NCBI GenBank assembly: GCA_015060445.1
Contig: SUYL01000009.1
Location: 62,001 to 126,000, forward strand
DNA: 64,000 nt
Reading direction: 5' to 3'
From: Bacteroidales bacterium
GTDB taxonomy: Bacteria > Bacteroidota > Bacteroidia > Bacteroidales > UBA932
Of this stretch, positions 43,970 through 55,500 are shown one piece after another. Position 1 is the first letter of the stretch, and every line of letters starts with the position of its first letter. The position numbers and the translations under genes were made by a program. The notes under the pieces were generated by a model. The model worked only from the letters and a program-made list of their open reading frames with translations. It was not told the origin of the DNA and did not search any database.

Positions 43970-44401
43970 ATGGTTTATAGTGCAGACAATTACAAGAATC
44001 AGGAAATCCGGGATATGTACTACATTATCTACAATAATCGTCTTAGAGAGGGCGTTGATGAGAAGCAGGCAAAGAGAATTGCGTATGATAGTGTATCTTC
44101 ACGGTTTTCCATTACCAATGATAGGATAAGACATATACTGTACACCAAGGGATGCAACCCGGCTTACAGGACATTCTTTTACACCAACAACCGCGAGATA
44201 CTCACAAACCTTAGGGAACTAGTACGCCATTACGAAGGCGTCAAAAAGATGTGGGTACAGGTAGAGGAGGAATCCGGCAATGAGTTGTCAGATGTTTTGA
44301 GAGAGAAAATAGAGACTGTGAATCAGAAGATTCTGAAATATCATAAACTTATTGCACTGATTGAGGAAGTAAATGCGGAGTACAGCAAACAAGGCAGATA
44401 G
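43970..44401 (+). CDS. Putative small terminase subunit
   Basis: 143 aa from ATG 43970 (MVYSADNYKNQEIRDMYYII). An N-terminal HTH-like segment (EKQAKRIAYDSVSSRFSITN) and a helical C-terminal half. It overlaps the large subunit start by 29 bases, the usual small/large order. Assigned by context. Confidence 0.65.
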   Translation: MVYSADNYKNQEIRDMYYIIYNNRLREGVDEKQAKRIAYDSVSSRFSITNDRIRHILYTKGCNPAYRTFFYTNNREILTNLRELVRHYEGVKKMWVQVEEESGNELSDVLREKIETVNQKILKYHKLIALIEEVNAEYSKQGR

Positions 44402-46448
44402 TATCATTGCGGAAAACAAGCGGAGGGAACTTGATTACTTCCGTGAATACGATCCTGTAATAGGAGATCCGCAAGGAGGTACAGTAGAAAGACGCCAGAT
44501 TACTCTTGATGGCGTCAAATACTGGATACCTGAAAGTATGTTTGCAGATCCTTTTATCTATATTGTCAATAGGTACAAGGGTAATCTTTCCAAGATATCG
44601 GCCGCGCTGGAACTGGAGAATACAGATAAGATCAGGGATGAGATAAAGGAAAAATTCAACGATATACGTTTTGACCATGACTTTGAGTTCTATGCAGTCA
44701 TGTGTCTGACAATCCAGGACAAAGAATCAAAAAGCCAAATACCCTTTATTCTCAACGCAGGGCAGAGAATCCTTATACATGAGTATGAGAGACAAAGACT
44801 GGAAGGGGTTCCTATACGAGTGATTATTGTAAAGGCGAGGCAGTGGGGTGGCTCAACTGCTACGGAGATGTATATGTTATGGCTACAGACGCGACACTAC
44901 CTCAACTGGCATTCTGCTATCATCGCCAAAATCAAACAGCAGTCAACCAATATTCGTGGAATGTACAACAGGGCGGTCAAGCACCTTCCTGCATATCATC
45001 CAAAACTCAATATCAAATCCTGGGAGGGTTTGAAGGATGTAAGGATCATTGAGGAGAGAGGTTGCCGCATTGGAATATTCTCAGCGGAAAATCCAGATGC
45101 CATACGTTCGGATGATGTCTCCATGGTGCACATGTCAGAGGTAGGAGTGTGGAAAAAAACGAAGGAGAGAAGTCCGGACGATTTGGCCCAGTCCGTATAT
45201 TCATGTGTCCCGGAAACTCCTGGTACATTCATATGTCTGGAGTCAACAGCAAAGGGTGTGGGAGGATTTTTCCATGAAAATTATCTGGAAGCACTGAACA
45301 ATAAGGAAAATAATCTGGATGGCCTGCGCCCTATCTTTGTAGCATGGTGGCAGATCAAGATGTACCGCAAACCTATCAAGGACTATGAGAAATTCATAGC
45401 CACAATGACTGCATACGACTGGTGGCAGTGGAATCAGGGTGCTACACTTGAGGGTATTAACTGGTATAAAAACTATAAGAGGGCCAAAAAATATTCCGAT
45501 TTCCAAATGAAGTCGGAGTTCCCTACAACAGACATGGAGGCTTTCCAGTCTTCTGCCGGGAAGTACTTTACAGATGTTATGCTGAACAGGCTGCGTTCAA
45601 GTGTAAGGGAGCCGGCTTTCATTGGGGATATCAAGGGGGATTCAATGATAGGGGAGAAGGCTTTAAGAAACTTGCATCTGATAGAGGATTCATCATTGGC
45701 CGATAACCTGAAGATATGGATAATGCCTGACGACTTTATAGATCCGGCAGTGGAGCGTGTTACCAATCGCTTTGTGGTTATTGTAGATGTGGGAGGGTTA
45801 CACTACAAGTCCGACAATTCTGTCATTACCGTACTCGACCGTATGGCCCTCATGTCGGAAGGCGGTGCGGTAGAGAGGGCTGCAGTATGGGTTGGGCATA
45901 TAGACCATGATATACTTGCATGGAAGGCCCTGCAGATTGCTAAGTTCTACGGTAATGCACTGCTGGCTATAGAGAGCAATACAATTGATAGCCGCGACAA
46001 GAAGACCTCGGAAAACTGGGTATCTTCGGGAGAACACACATATACTGTACTCAATAAACTTGAAGAATCCGGCTATACTAATCTATATTATCGCAAGGCT
46101 CCTCCTGATACTGCCGGAGGTCCACCAACCAAAAAAGTTGGGTGGAATATGAATAAGCATACCAAATATCTGGCCTATGATACTTATTACGAGAAAGTGC
46201 GCGATGGCGGGTATATTGAGCATAGTATGGATGCTTATGTTGAAGCAGAGTATCTTGAGATCAATGATAAGGGGCAGATAGAAGCCATGCGCGGAAAGAG
46301 GGATGATATTCAGGATACTTCCGCTGTAGGATGTCATATATGTTATGATTTCTCAACCATATCCATTCCCAAACTCATACCTGTTACCAGGACAGTGCAG
46401 GAGAGCCGCAAGAACAGGATGGTTTCCAAAGGTGTGGCCAGTTTCTAA
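44373..46448 (+). CDS. Terminase large subunit
   Basis: 691 aa. ATPase: RVIIVKARQWGGSTATEMYM is the deviant Walker A, VSMVHMSEVGVWKK the Walker B region, and ICLESTAKGVGGFFHENYLE the coupling segment. Nuclease: FVVIVDVGG (first acid), LLAIESNTID and KYLAYDTYYEKVRDG (later acids). It packages and cuts phage DNA. Its plus orientation opposes the portal, capsid and scaffold genes. Confidence 0.92.
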   Translation: MRSTANKADSIIAENKRRELDYFREYDPVIGDPQGGTVERRQITLDGVKYWIPESMFADPFIYIVNRYKGNLSKISAALELENTDKIRDEIKEKFNDIRFDHDFEFYAVMCLTIQDKESKSQIPFILNAGQRILIHEYERQRLEGVPIRVIIVKARQWGGSTATEMYMLWLQTRHYLNWHSAIIAKIKQQSTNIRGMYNRAVKHLPAYHPKLNIKSWEGLKDVRIIEERGCRIGIFSAENPDAIRSDDVSMVHMSEVGVWKKTKERSPDDLAQSVYSCVPETPGTFICLESTAKGVGGFFHENYLEALNNKENNLDGLRPIFVAWWQIKMYRKPIKDYEKFIATMTAYDWWQWNQGATLEGINWYKNYKRAKKYSDFQMKSEFPTTDMEAFQSSAGKYFTDVMLNRLRSSVREPAFIGDIKGDSMIGEKALRNLHLIEDSSLADNLKIWIMPDDFIDPAVERVTNRFVVIVDVGGLHYKSDNSVITVLDRMALMSEGGAVERAAVWVGHIDHDILAWKALQIAKFYGNALLAIESNTIDSRDKKTSENWVSSGEHTYTVLNKLEESGYTNLYYRKAPPDTAGGPPTKKVGWNMNKHTKYLAYDTYYEKVRDGGYIEHSMDAYVEAEYLEINDKGQIEAMRGKRDDIQDTSAVGCHICYDFSTISIPKLIPVTRTVQESRKNRMVSKGVASF

Positions 46449-46451
46449 TAA

Positions 46452-46477
46452 CAAACGGCCCCGGAAGGGACCGTTTG
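46452..46477. terminator. Convergent hairpin between terminase and the virion operon
   Basis: CAAACGG-CCCC and GGG-A-CCGTTTG form a strong stem with a GGAA loop, between the plus-strand terminase stop and the stop of the minus-strand gene at 46523. No long T run on either side. Confidence 0.5.
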
Positions 46478-46522
46478 CGGACAATCTACATATTGTTCGT
46501 ATTAAAAAAGGAGAATATAAAA

Positions 46523-47023
46523 TTAATTCTGTTGAATATCACCAAGCATATTTTTGATGGTTTTCTTTTTCAGTTGGAATATCCTGTTGGATAACTGCTT
46601 CAACGCATCGTTGTACTTTATGGCGTATTCTGCTTCAAAATCGGTTTTGCCGCATACTGAGTACCATTCTTTCATGGATCCAGTCTCTAGGCATTTATAG
46701 ATACTTGCATCCACAACATCCACAACATTGGGGTTGTATGATGCGTTGTTTTGTATTTTGATAGTGACAACCATGTCGGAGATAGAGTATGCTTTATCAA
46801 CGCTGGATGTTAGTTTTACCAATCTTTCATAGATATCAGCCATTATCATACTAAGATTTGCTTCAAATGCGCTCTTGTCGTCATCCAACATACTCAAATC
46901 ATCATTAATCTTTGAATCATCAGATACAAGTCTTGCCTTGTAGGATGTTTTCTGAGACACATTATTGAATGCGTCTGACATGTCGTATTGGAAGGTTATC
47001 TCTCCTGCTGCTATACTTTTCAT
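46523..47023 (-). CDS. Putative head-completion protein A
   Basis: 166 aa. Helical with beta parts (AFEANLSMIMADIYERLVKL; DMVVTIKIQNNASYNPNVVD). Same general layout as the next upstream gene (ANLSMIMADIYERLVK against YYLSLAISDLTGLLAR), so they may be paralogues. A late motif lies ~48 bases before the start. Confidence 0.55.
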   Translation of the reverse strand: MKSIAAGEITFQYDMSDAFNNVSQKTSYKARLVSDDSKINDDLSMLDDDKSAFEANLSMIMADIYERLVKLTSSVDKAYSISDMVVTIKIQNNASYNPNVVDVVDASIYKCLETGSMKEWYSVCGKTDFEAEYAIKYNDALKQLSNRIFQLKKKTIKNMLGDIQQN

Positions 47024-47070
47024 GGCTATAAGTTTTATACAAATGAAGTTGTTATTATTCTGTCGTTTTG

Positions 47071-47085
47071 GTTATTTTACCCTAT
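47071..47085 (-). promoter_or_regulatory. Late motif, copy 3
   Basis: GTTATTTTACCCTAT on the plus strand. On the minus strand 31 bases after it comes TTCATTTG, a -7-like box, then the gene start at 47023. It abuts the stop codon of the upstream gene. Confidence 0.6.
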
Positions 47086-47600
47086 TACAGGAAATTACGT
47101 ATCTTCCTGCGCACCGGCTTGCGACGGAACTCCAGCACTTTGATGATTTCCTTTCTGGGATTGTCCGATAACCCCTGCACCTTGTTCCACTGCTCCAGCA
47201 CACGCTGGACCAGAAAATCTGTACAGTATCTGTACAGAGAAGAGCATAGATGCGATTCATGATTCTCATCCATTACCAGATAATATGTAACACTCTGGCT
47301 ATCCTCAACAATTCCACTATTGGTAATCTCTTCCCCGTTTTCATCTTTCATTATGAATTTGGGGTCAAGCCTTCGGGCCAGCAGCCCTGTGAGGTCTGAT
47401 ATTGCAAGAGACAGGTAATAATTGAAAATAGGCTTGTCATCATCCATCAATACCGCTTCTGTTCCGTCAGGTTCATTATTCCTTTGGTCTGCGTATCCAG
47501 TTTCAACACTGGCAATATTGTATATGTCCTCATACTTGAAGGACAGCCGCCAAATCATCGGGCGGCTTGTCAATATGATATGTGGGCTATTATGCTGCAT
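47085..47600 (-). CDS. Putative head-completion protein B
   Basis: 171 aa, related in layout to the previous gene. SLAISDLTGLLARRLDPKFI and SSLYRYCTDFLVQRVLEQWN are likely amphipathic helices. A strong Shine-Dalgarno (AGAGGAGGTTACA) precedes the ATG. Its start overlaps the portal's end by 11 bases. Confidence 0.55.
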   Translation of the reverse strand: MQHNSPHIILTSRPMIWRLSFKYEDIYNIASVETGYADQRNNEPDGTEAVLMDDDKPIFNYYLSLAISDLTGLLARRLDPKFIMKDENGEEITNSGIVEDSQSVTYYLVMDENHESHLCSSLYRYCTDFLVQRVLEQWNKVQGLSDNPRKEIIKVLEFRRKPVRRKIRNFL

Positions 47601-49572
47601 TGTAACCTCCTCTTGCTAAGTTGTACAAATTGCGGGCGTTCTGCAGTCCTTCCGGTGTTGATGCCGGGATATTCTGCTGTATGCCTTGCTGCAAGGCCTG
47701 CATTGAAGCATCGTCGGGAATCTGACCTTGAGACAACTGTTCCCTCTGCCTTTGTATGGTTTGCAGCAGTTTGTCTGCAAATGGCAGTGAGGAATGCTCC
47801 AGGAACATCTCCACTCCAATAAGATTCCTTTCCAATAGGAATTTCAGTGTGTCATCCATGTACAGGCGCATGGTTGCCGTATCGGTACTTCTGGATATCC
47901 TATTTTCAAATTCTATATTGCGTATCTTTTCAGGATCCCACTGATGTGCTTCCTTGCTGTATGCCTTTCCGGTAAGGGCTATATACTGTTTCTCGGTATA
48001 GTACTGTTTTATCAACTGCAGTATTTTATAGTCCCTTTCCTGCAGGAATGAAGCATAACTCTCCAGGTAGTCTATGATGTTCATCTGTGCGTTCATAGCC
48101 TCCTGCTGGTACAACCCGGCCGGAGTGTTGCTGGCTGCAGTCTTTCCCTGCATAGCATCATGCACTCCTCCTATGTCACTCAGAAGTTTCATCTGAAGGT
48201 TAATCATGTCATTGATCCCTACAGGCATTGCTTTGGCGGCAATCTGCTCTGGTGGCTTCATTCCAGGTTTGAGTTTGATTTTGATGACGCTGTTGTATTT
48301 GGTCCACTCCTCTGCTATATCCTCCAGAGTAAAGTCGTCTGTAATGCAGTCTTCCGGTACCAATAGTACACCTTTTGCCGATGCTGATATGATGAAATCC
48401 TGAAGGATAACCATCCTGTTTATCATCCTCTGCTGGTCAATCATATCATCAACAAGGCTCCAAACCTCATTGTTGAGCATAGGATAAAACTTCACTATGT
48501 AAGGGTGGCTATTGTGAGCATACGGATTACTGCTTTTGAACAGGCAGTGTCCATTGGCTGTAACATGGTAACACATCCACTCCCTTACATACTTTTTCTC
48601 TACACTTATCAGAGGAACCTCAACACCCTGCGATGCTGCCATTGCCATACGCTCTGCATTCTCTGCTTTAATGGTTTTCAGTTCGGACATATCGTATATC
48701 TCATAACTGCCGTCCAGACTGTCATGTACATACAATTTCCAACTGCCTTCCAGTCTCCAAATGTGAAAGATCCTGCACAGTGTAGGATTGGCAGGGGTAA
48801 GGAAGGAAACGATACTGTCAGCAGACTTGCCTTTTACTTGCTCTCCCCAATAATCCCTTCTGGCGGCAGTTGCAAATATATCTTCCAGTTCTTTTTCCTC
48901 ACTTTTAGTCTTGGCGTACGATTCTATTACCTCCTCTATCCTGCAATCCACAATATGACCGATAAAGTCAACATCTTCCCCACATATATCGTTGGCAGAC
49001 GGTGTCTGGAAGAACCGCTCCAACTCTATTCCCTTAAATGTAGGTATTGACTTCTTTCTTTTCCGGTTGTATGTGTATGAAGTATGATATATGGCAGTAC
49101 CTTCAACGAGAAACTCCTCCAATTTACGCACATCCCTTTCCTTACCATGGTTCATTTCATTGGTTGATTCCAACGCTACCGACATCATTTCGGATGCTGC
49201 CTGATCGTCTCTATTCACAGATACAACAACAGACTTGTAAGGAGCCTTGCGGAACTGCCCCAGGATATTTCTTAGTGGCGGACGTATGAGATTCTGCTTG
49301 AGTGCCGGTTTACCCTGGCTCTGTATGTATTCCGCTTCTGTCATGGATTTGCCGTTGACAACAACTATATCACTCCACTGGTCACCACGGTAATACCGTC
49401 TTGCCCTGCGTACATTACGACGTAACTTGTACAGCGATTCATGACATTGTGCAGCATGTTCCAGCAACTCAAACGCGCCGTCGGAACGGGGAAAGGACCT
49501 GCTGGTTGTTACAGCAGGTCTCCCACTCCTTATTCCCATGGGGACGACATTCATGTCCTTAATTCTCTTCAT
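47590..49572 (-). CDS. Portal protein, P22-like
   Basis: 660 aa. DNA gate of the capsid. RARRYYRGDQWSD, LKQNLIRPPLRNILGQFRKA, FYPMLNNEVWSLVDDMIDQQ, RMINRMVILQDFIISASAKG, and the C-terminal barrel region (QIPDDASMQALQQGIQQNIP) match the P22-type portal family. The start overlaps the stop of the giant gene. Confidence 0.85.
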   Translation of the reverse strand: MKRIKDMNVVPMGIRSGRPAVTTSRSFPRSDGAFELLEHAAQCHESLYKLRRNVRRARRYYRGDQWSDIVVVNGKSMTEAEYIQSQGKPALKQNLIRPPLRNILGQFRKAPYKSVVVSVNRDDQAASEMMSVALESTNEMNHGKERDVRKLEEFLVEGTAIYHTSYTYNRKRKKSIPTFKGIELERFFQTPSANDICGEDVDFIGHIVDCRIEEVIESYAKTKSEEKELEDIFATAARRDYWGEQVKGKSADSIVSFLTPANPTLCRIFHIWRLEGSWKLYVHDSLDGSYEIYDMSELKTIKAENAERMAMAASQGVEVPLISVEKKYVREWMCYHVTANGHCLFKSSNPYAHNSHPYIVKFYPMLNNEVWSLVDDMIDQQRMINRMVILQDFIISASAKGVLLVPEDCITDDFTLEDIAEEWTKYNSVIKIKLKPGMKPPEQIAAKAMPVGINDMINLQMKLLSDIGGVHDAMQGKTAASNTPAGLYQQEAMNAQMNIIDYLESYASFLQERDYKILQLIKQYYTEKQYIALTGKAYSKEAHQWDPEKIRNIEFENRISRSTDTATMRLYMDDTLKFLLERNLIGVEMFLEHSSLPFADKLLQTIQRQREQLSQGQIPDDASMQALQQGIQQNIPASTPEGLQNARNLYNLARGGYNAA

Positions 49573-52500
49573 ATCGTTCCATTATTAGTTCAAACTCTTT
49601 GGAAGCCTTTGCAATAAGTTCATCCACTTCTTTCCTGTACTTCCTTACTTCCTGGGTGCTAAGGTTGCCACTTTTAATTACCTCTTGCAGTTGTTTTACC
49701 CTGTCATTATAATTATTGAACCTCACAACCAGTTCGGTGTTATAACTGTTCTGTTTGAATGCCCGGTATCCGTCCCAGTCCTTTTCCCTGTAGAGCGCCC
49801 TCTCCATGGCCTGTATATCCTTTACCATATCGGATACTTCATACCATGTATTATAGCCCTCCTTATAGTATGCCTGGCGTACAAAACGTCCGGCAATAGG
49901 GAGATTATACAACTCCAGATCCACATCTTCATCAATGGCCGCATGAAGCGTCTTCATGATATTTGATGCAAATGTTGACATGCCGCCCAGATACCCGTTT
50001 ATGATGTGCTCTGCAGATGCCGGGTTCCAATCCATGGCATAACCGTACCATCTTCTGGATACCTCTCCACTTTCCCGGTCAAACTTTATCGCAGACGACA
50101 TCTCGTCTGAACCGCCGGCAATATTGTTTAGCCATTTTGAGGTACCTACAAGGATAGGGTTGGCATTGGCATACACCTTCTTGTATTGTGGTGTATAATC
50201 CTCAGTGCCTTTTGTGAAGTCCTCTTTATAGATAGGATCCCCTTTAAAATCCCTGTTGCTCCATACATCAAAGAACGGCTGTATTGCGGTTGGGACAAAT
50301 GGTGCCACAATAGACTGTCCGGATTGACGGCCTGTAAGGTCAATGGCATCTACGGACAGTGGAATAAACTCTCCTGCAGCATTGAGGGTAAAGGTGCTGA
50401 TTGCATCCCACACGCTCTTGTTGCCACGAATCACATCTACTGTTACGTCTGCCAGGTTGGTAAACGCCCTCATACCTTGCGGCATTGGAATGGTAAAGAA
50501 CACTGTTTTACCCTGTTCATCTTCCCCGACAGGTATTATCATGTTTGAGAATTTTACATAATCAGACAACTCGTCGTAGTCATCTCCTCCAACCAGTGAG
50601 GCAATCATTGCAGCAGTCAGTTTTGCCAACGCCAGCGAACCTATTGCCATGGCTGTCCTCTTAGGGTATGTCTTACCCAATTGCCATAATCTGTATGTAC
50701 CCTGGACAGATGCATTGAAGAATGAATAGAAAGCATTCATATTGCCGGAATACGTACCCTTACGGTTGAAGTTTACAGTTATCTCATGAGCCTTATATGC
50801 CGCATCTTTAGCGGATGTGCCCTTCTCCCTCTCGGCCATATAAACGGCAAAGCGCATGGCGTTCTCACTCATCACAGACAAATACTCCATGGATCCTTTA
50901 CCCAACTTCATAAGGAAGTTACGCCAGATAATATCGGAAGCGTTTCTCTGGCCGGCCATCTTCCGGCGCATCACTTCATTCTCCTTCTTTATCTGCTCAA
51001 GTTTTCTCATGTGTATGAATCCAGTCTGGCCGCCTTCGCGCCTGAACTCTTCATACAACCTGTCCACCTTTGAAGTACCGGCACTGTTTGTCTCCGCCTT
51101 ATGGATAGCCTTGAAAGCATGCATCAGATTTCTGTTCAAAGCAGCAATATTACCGCCTTCTATAGCGTATGCTATATTACCGAACAGGAAGTCCCTGACG
51201 AAGTTAACAAATACAAATGCTGGGGAATAACTGGTACGTACCGCACTGAGCCACCTTGTAAGTGGTCTCAAAGCATCTGCTGCAGCCCAATGGTTGACGT
51301 TGGTATTATTGAGGGCAGAAGCAATCTTGACACCAATGTTACCTTTGAATACAATCATGTAACGTGCCCCGTCAATCATTACAGGTACGGTGTGTGCTTC
51401 ATACTCCGCATTTGTCTTGTGCCAACGGTACGACTTGTTGGTCTTGGTTGTAACCAGCCCCTTGTCAAAGTATTCCTGTGGTGGCTTTACATCAAAGGCC
51501 ATAACTTCATCGGACCCCTCTACCTCAACATAATATATCTGTGGAAGTATAGCCACATCTTCAAGGATCTCCTTATTCTGCTGTATCAGGCGGAAGGCAT
51601 TCAAGTGTACCATATTCTTGTTGCCTACTACTACGGCAGACTGGGCTAGGGAACCTATATAGGCGATAGGGTCATCAGCGCGAGATGAACGTCCGTATGC
51701 CTTACGATTTAGGTTGATTATCTCTGATGCATGGTTAAATGCAGTCTTACCCAAAGAATCATAGTCAACATCCTCCTTTTCTGCCCAACTGCGCAGAGGG
51801 ATGTAGTTCTTGTACATATCCTTGTAAGAGTCGTATGTATCCTTATCAATAAGGCTATATTTAAGCCATGTATCCAGAGTAAAGTTGTTGGATCTGCGGA
51901 CTATGGCAGACAACTGCTCCAGAAGAGGTTTAGTCTCAGGAGTAACGTATTTGGCAAGAATCTCCTTTGCCTCCTGGTCACTCATGCCGGAACGGTTGGT
52001 GCCGCGTTTTGACTTGAAGGTCTTGTCAATATCTGTGCGTGCAGTTTTTGTCAACTCTGTGAATTTCTTGCGGAACTCATTGAGCAGTTCGTTTTCTTCC
52101 TTGGTTTTGGCTGCACCCTTGATGATATTGTTTGCAAAAGTATCAGAAGTGAATGGAGTGTTCGGATCGCGGCGCTCATTATACATACGGCCAACCAGAG
52201 AGATAAGCGCACCCCTCTGATTTGACGACTTGAAGAACTTCAGTTCCTCTTTTGAGAGTTTCTTCATCATCTTGTCCACCACTTCCTCAACGCATATATG
52301 CTTGTTACGCTCAGGTGCATGCATAGCATACAGATAGTCATTGACAGCCTTGTATGCCAACTTCGGATTGCATAGTTTGAGTTTGACAAACAGTTGCTGA
52401 ATATCAACTACCTTTTGCAACAAAGGCTCGTATATATCCTTTTTGAACTTGTCAATCTCATGCATACTGCGTGCAGATGCAAGGTTCTCGCTCATGTAAG

Positions 52501-55500
52501 GGTCAGTCTCTGCACTTATGGTTCCATGACGGGTAGTTATAATTTTCTTCAGTATGGCAACAGAATGCATGCGGTCCACCCAGTGTTCCTTCCACTCATC
52601 CCACCAACTCATTTTAATGTCGTTGGTTGTAGGTCCCATGTCGCTTTCAATTGAGAACTGCACCTTCCGGCTTTCATTCTCGTATGTAAGGCTTTCCTTG
52701 AGTGTCTGGCGTGGCTGGCTGTTTGTCTCCTGCCACATCTTCTCAAGCAAGGTAGTATCCGGAACATTTACAGTCATACCCATATTGCTGAATGCCGCAC
52801 GCACAGATGCTGCTATCTGCAGGGCTTCTTCCTGACGGTTTGCCACATTACTGCATACCTCGGATATGTATTTTTTCAGTGCAGACATCCTGTCTCCGGC
52901 TTTTACCATGTTAGCCTGGCCAATTATATCAACACCGGCAAACACATCATCCATCATTGCAGAATATGCTTCACTGCCCAATAACCCCTCAACAGTATTC
53001 TGTTTGAGAATATCTTCAGTTATCGCTGTTGGTCCCGACAGGCTGGTCCCCGAAACAAGATCATAGAGCACTCTGTCTGCAACCTCTTCTGCAGAAGAGA
53101 ATCCGGATATATTGAACAGATTCACATTAACCCAGTTCCAGAAATCCTCCAAAACTTTCTTTGCCCGTTGCAGCAGTTGTGCTGCATACCCCTTGCGGCC
53201 GGTAGTATTGCCATATTCTTTGGCATCTTCCTCCAGACGTTTGGCACCACGCTTGCCGCTATAGCGTGCAAGAACCTCGCTGGCAACAGAATCCTCATTG
53301 CCGGCGATATCCTGATAGTTCACATCAGACATTACCTGCTGCCATTGAGGAAGACGCTTCATTAGGAATTTTACATTATCCCACAACTGTGGATTGTATT
53401 TGCGTACAGCGTCGGCCCAGATATGGGTGTACTCATGGATAGGTGTCTCAGGGTTAAGACCATCCTTGGTAAGATACACAACTCCGTCCTTGGTCCAGCC
53501 CCTGACGGTGCCTACTCTGGATTTCTTAACCGAATCAATACTGAAGCGGATATCATTACTTTCTGGAGAGAATGTAACGTTGTCAGTGGCTGATTTGATT
53601 TGGTTGGGTTCAAATACTACAAATGTTTCATCTCCAAAAAAGTAAGCATCATCAAAAAACTCATCAATATTGTTCACAGAAGTATTAAACTCACCTTTAT
53701 GATCATTGCTATAATAATCATATTCATACACATTAACGCCATCCGATTCTTGTGCTATTAAATATTTAGTGCCACCTGATGTTTTAAATACAGTTTGCCC
53801 AGTCTCCTCAAACTCACTAATATTTACTTCTGGATGAATGAAATCTGCCACTCCGTCATACCCCTTGGCCTGTAGTTTATCTCTGACAGCATCGGTCGCG
53901 CTTCTAATATCATTTCTACGAAGAGATTCGGCAAATTCATCTGTCTTAAAATACTGTCTGGCGATCTTATGAGCATCTTCTCTTGTTATTAGATTTCTTA
54001 TATTTAAAAATACTGGATAGACTTTGTTAGCACTTCTCCATGCTGGCGATGTATCTGGGCTTGTACTAAACCAAAATCCATTATAATAAGCGTCTGTCTC
54101 GTTTGCTCTTATTTTATTTTTATCAAATATATCAATAGTTTCAGATACAGAGCCATGGTAAACAACCAAAGGTTCTCCGTTTTTATCTACAACTTTAGAA
54201 GTACTTAAGATTTCTTCATTACTATTTGTTTTTTTTACGCCATTTAGTAAATTTGCTCCTGAAATGGAATTGATAGAGTTGAGAACGGGATTGCCGTTCA
54301 AGCCAACCGCAGTTAACTGTGTATCCTCTATCAGTTCCATTTCTTGCAACTCGTATGTATAGTATCTATCGCCTTCTTTAAATTTCTTTATCGTAGATTT
54401 TACACGATACATATTATCATCAATAAAGATGGCATTATACAATCGTATAACATTAAAATCTCGTCCGTGAGTGTCTCTATGCTGCTCTGCTGGGATTCCT
54501 GTTTCAATAAATTCCGGAACACTCATTAGAGCAGCGATATGAATCCTCTCGCCAATTTTTTTAGTTGTATTCGGATTTAGCATCTCTGTTATAGATTTGC
54601 CACTTATTGAAATAAGTTCGTCAGTAAACTTGTTTACAAACGCTTTTCCTTGTAAATTTTGTTTTGCCCATTGTTCTGCTTCTTTAAGGTTTTTAAAGGA
54701 ACCTTTGCTCTCTAAAATGGGTGTTTCTAAATATTGAAGTTCCCAGTCTCCGAACCACTCCTTGAATGCCTGAGTACGTACAGTTACCCATTGTTCGGGT
54801 GTCAAGTTTGTATCCTGTCCGTTTGGAGCCTTGAGATAAGTCCCGGCAGCCTTAGCATTCTCAATGATTGCAGTTCTCTCAGCAGAGTTGTCTGCATCTG
54901 AATCAATACTGAAGCGAGCAGGTTTCCCCTTATTGTCGGTCTCAACAAAGTTGATTCCCCGTTTTTCCAGTTCTTTTCTCAATGAAGGAGTAACTACATT
55001 TGACGGCATGGTGATATCTCTTCCGTCAAACATCTCAATAATCTTCTCTGCAACCTCACTGTCGGGAACAATACGGACCGGTTTATCCCAACGGGATAGT
55101 ATTACTTCTCTTTTGCCGGATATCTTGCTTTGGATAACTCCAGCCTTCCACTCAATCCTGCCGACAGGGTCTTTTGCCTTATCTGCCTTATATCCGCTTG
55201 TAAGTTCGCTAACCGGTATTTCTACTTCAACAGTAACAAGATTTGGCCTGCTCTGTGCTTCAGAGAACTGGTCATTGAGTGGTGTTGTGGAAGTATGGAT
55301 GTAAGGGTTATACCTGGCTTTAAGCGATTTCTTGTTACCCTTATCCAGTTTGAAGAATCCTTTATCATCTGCCAACTCCGGGTTCTCCTCAGCCTGCTCC
55401 CATACTCCCAATTCAATAGGTTGTCTAAGTTCTCCGTTTACTTTGGCAGACGTAGGAGGAAAGAGTTTACCATCTATCAACTGCATAGCCCTGAATACTT

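Noticed and set aside
28778..49572. Contractile or siphovirus tail genes
   Set aside because: No tape-measure, sheath, tube or baseplate pattern in any ORF of the module.
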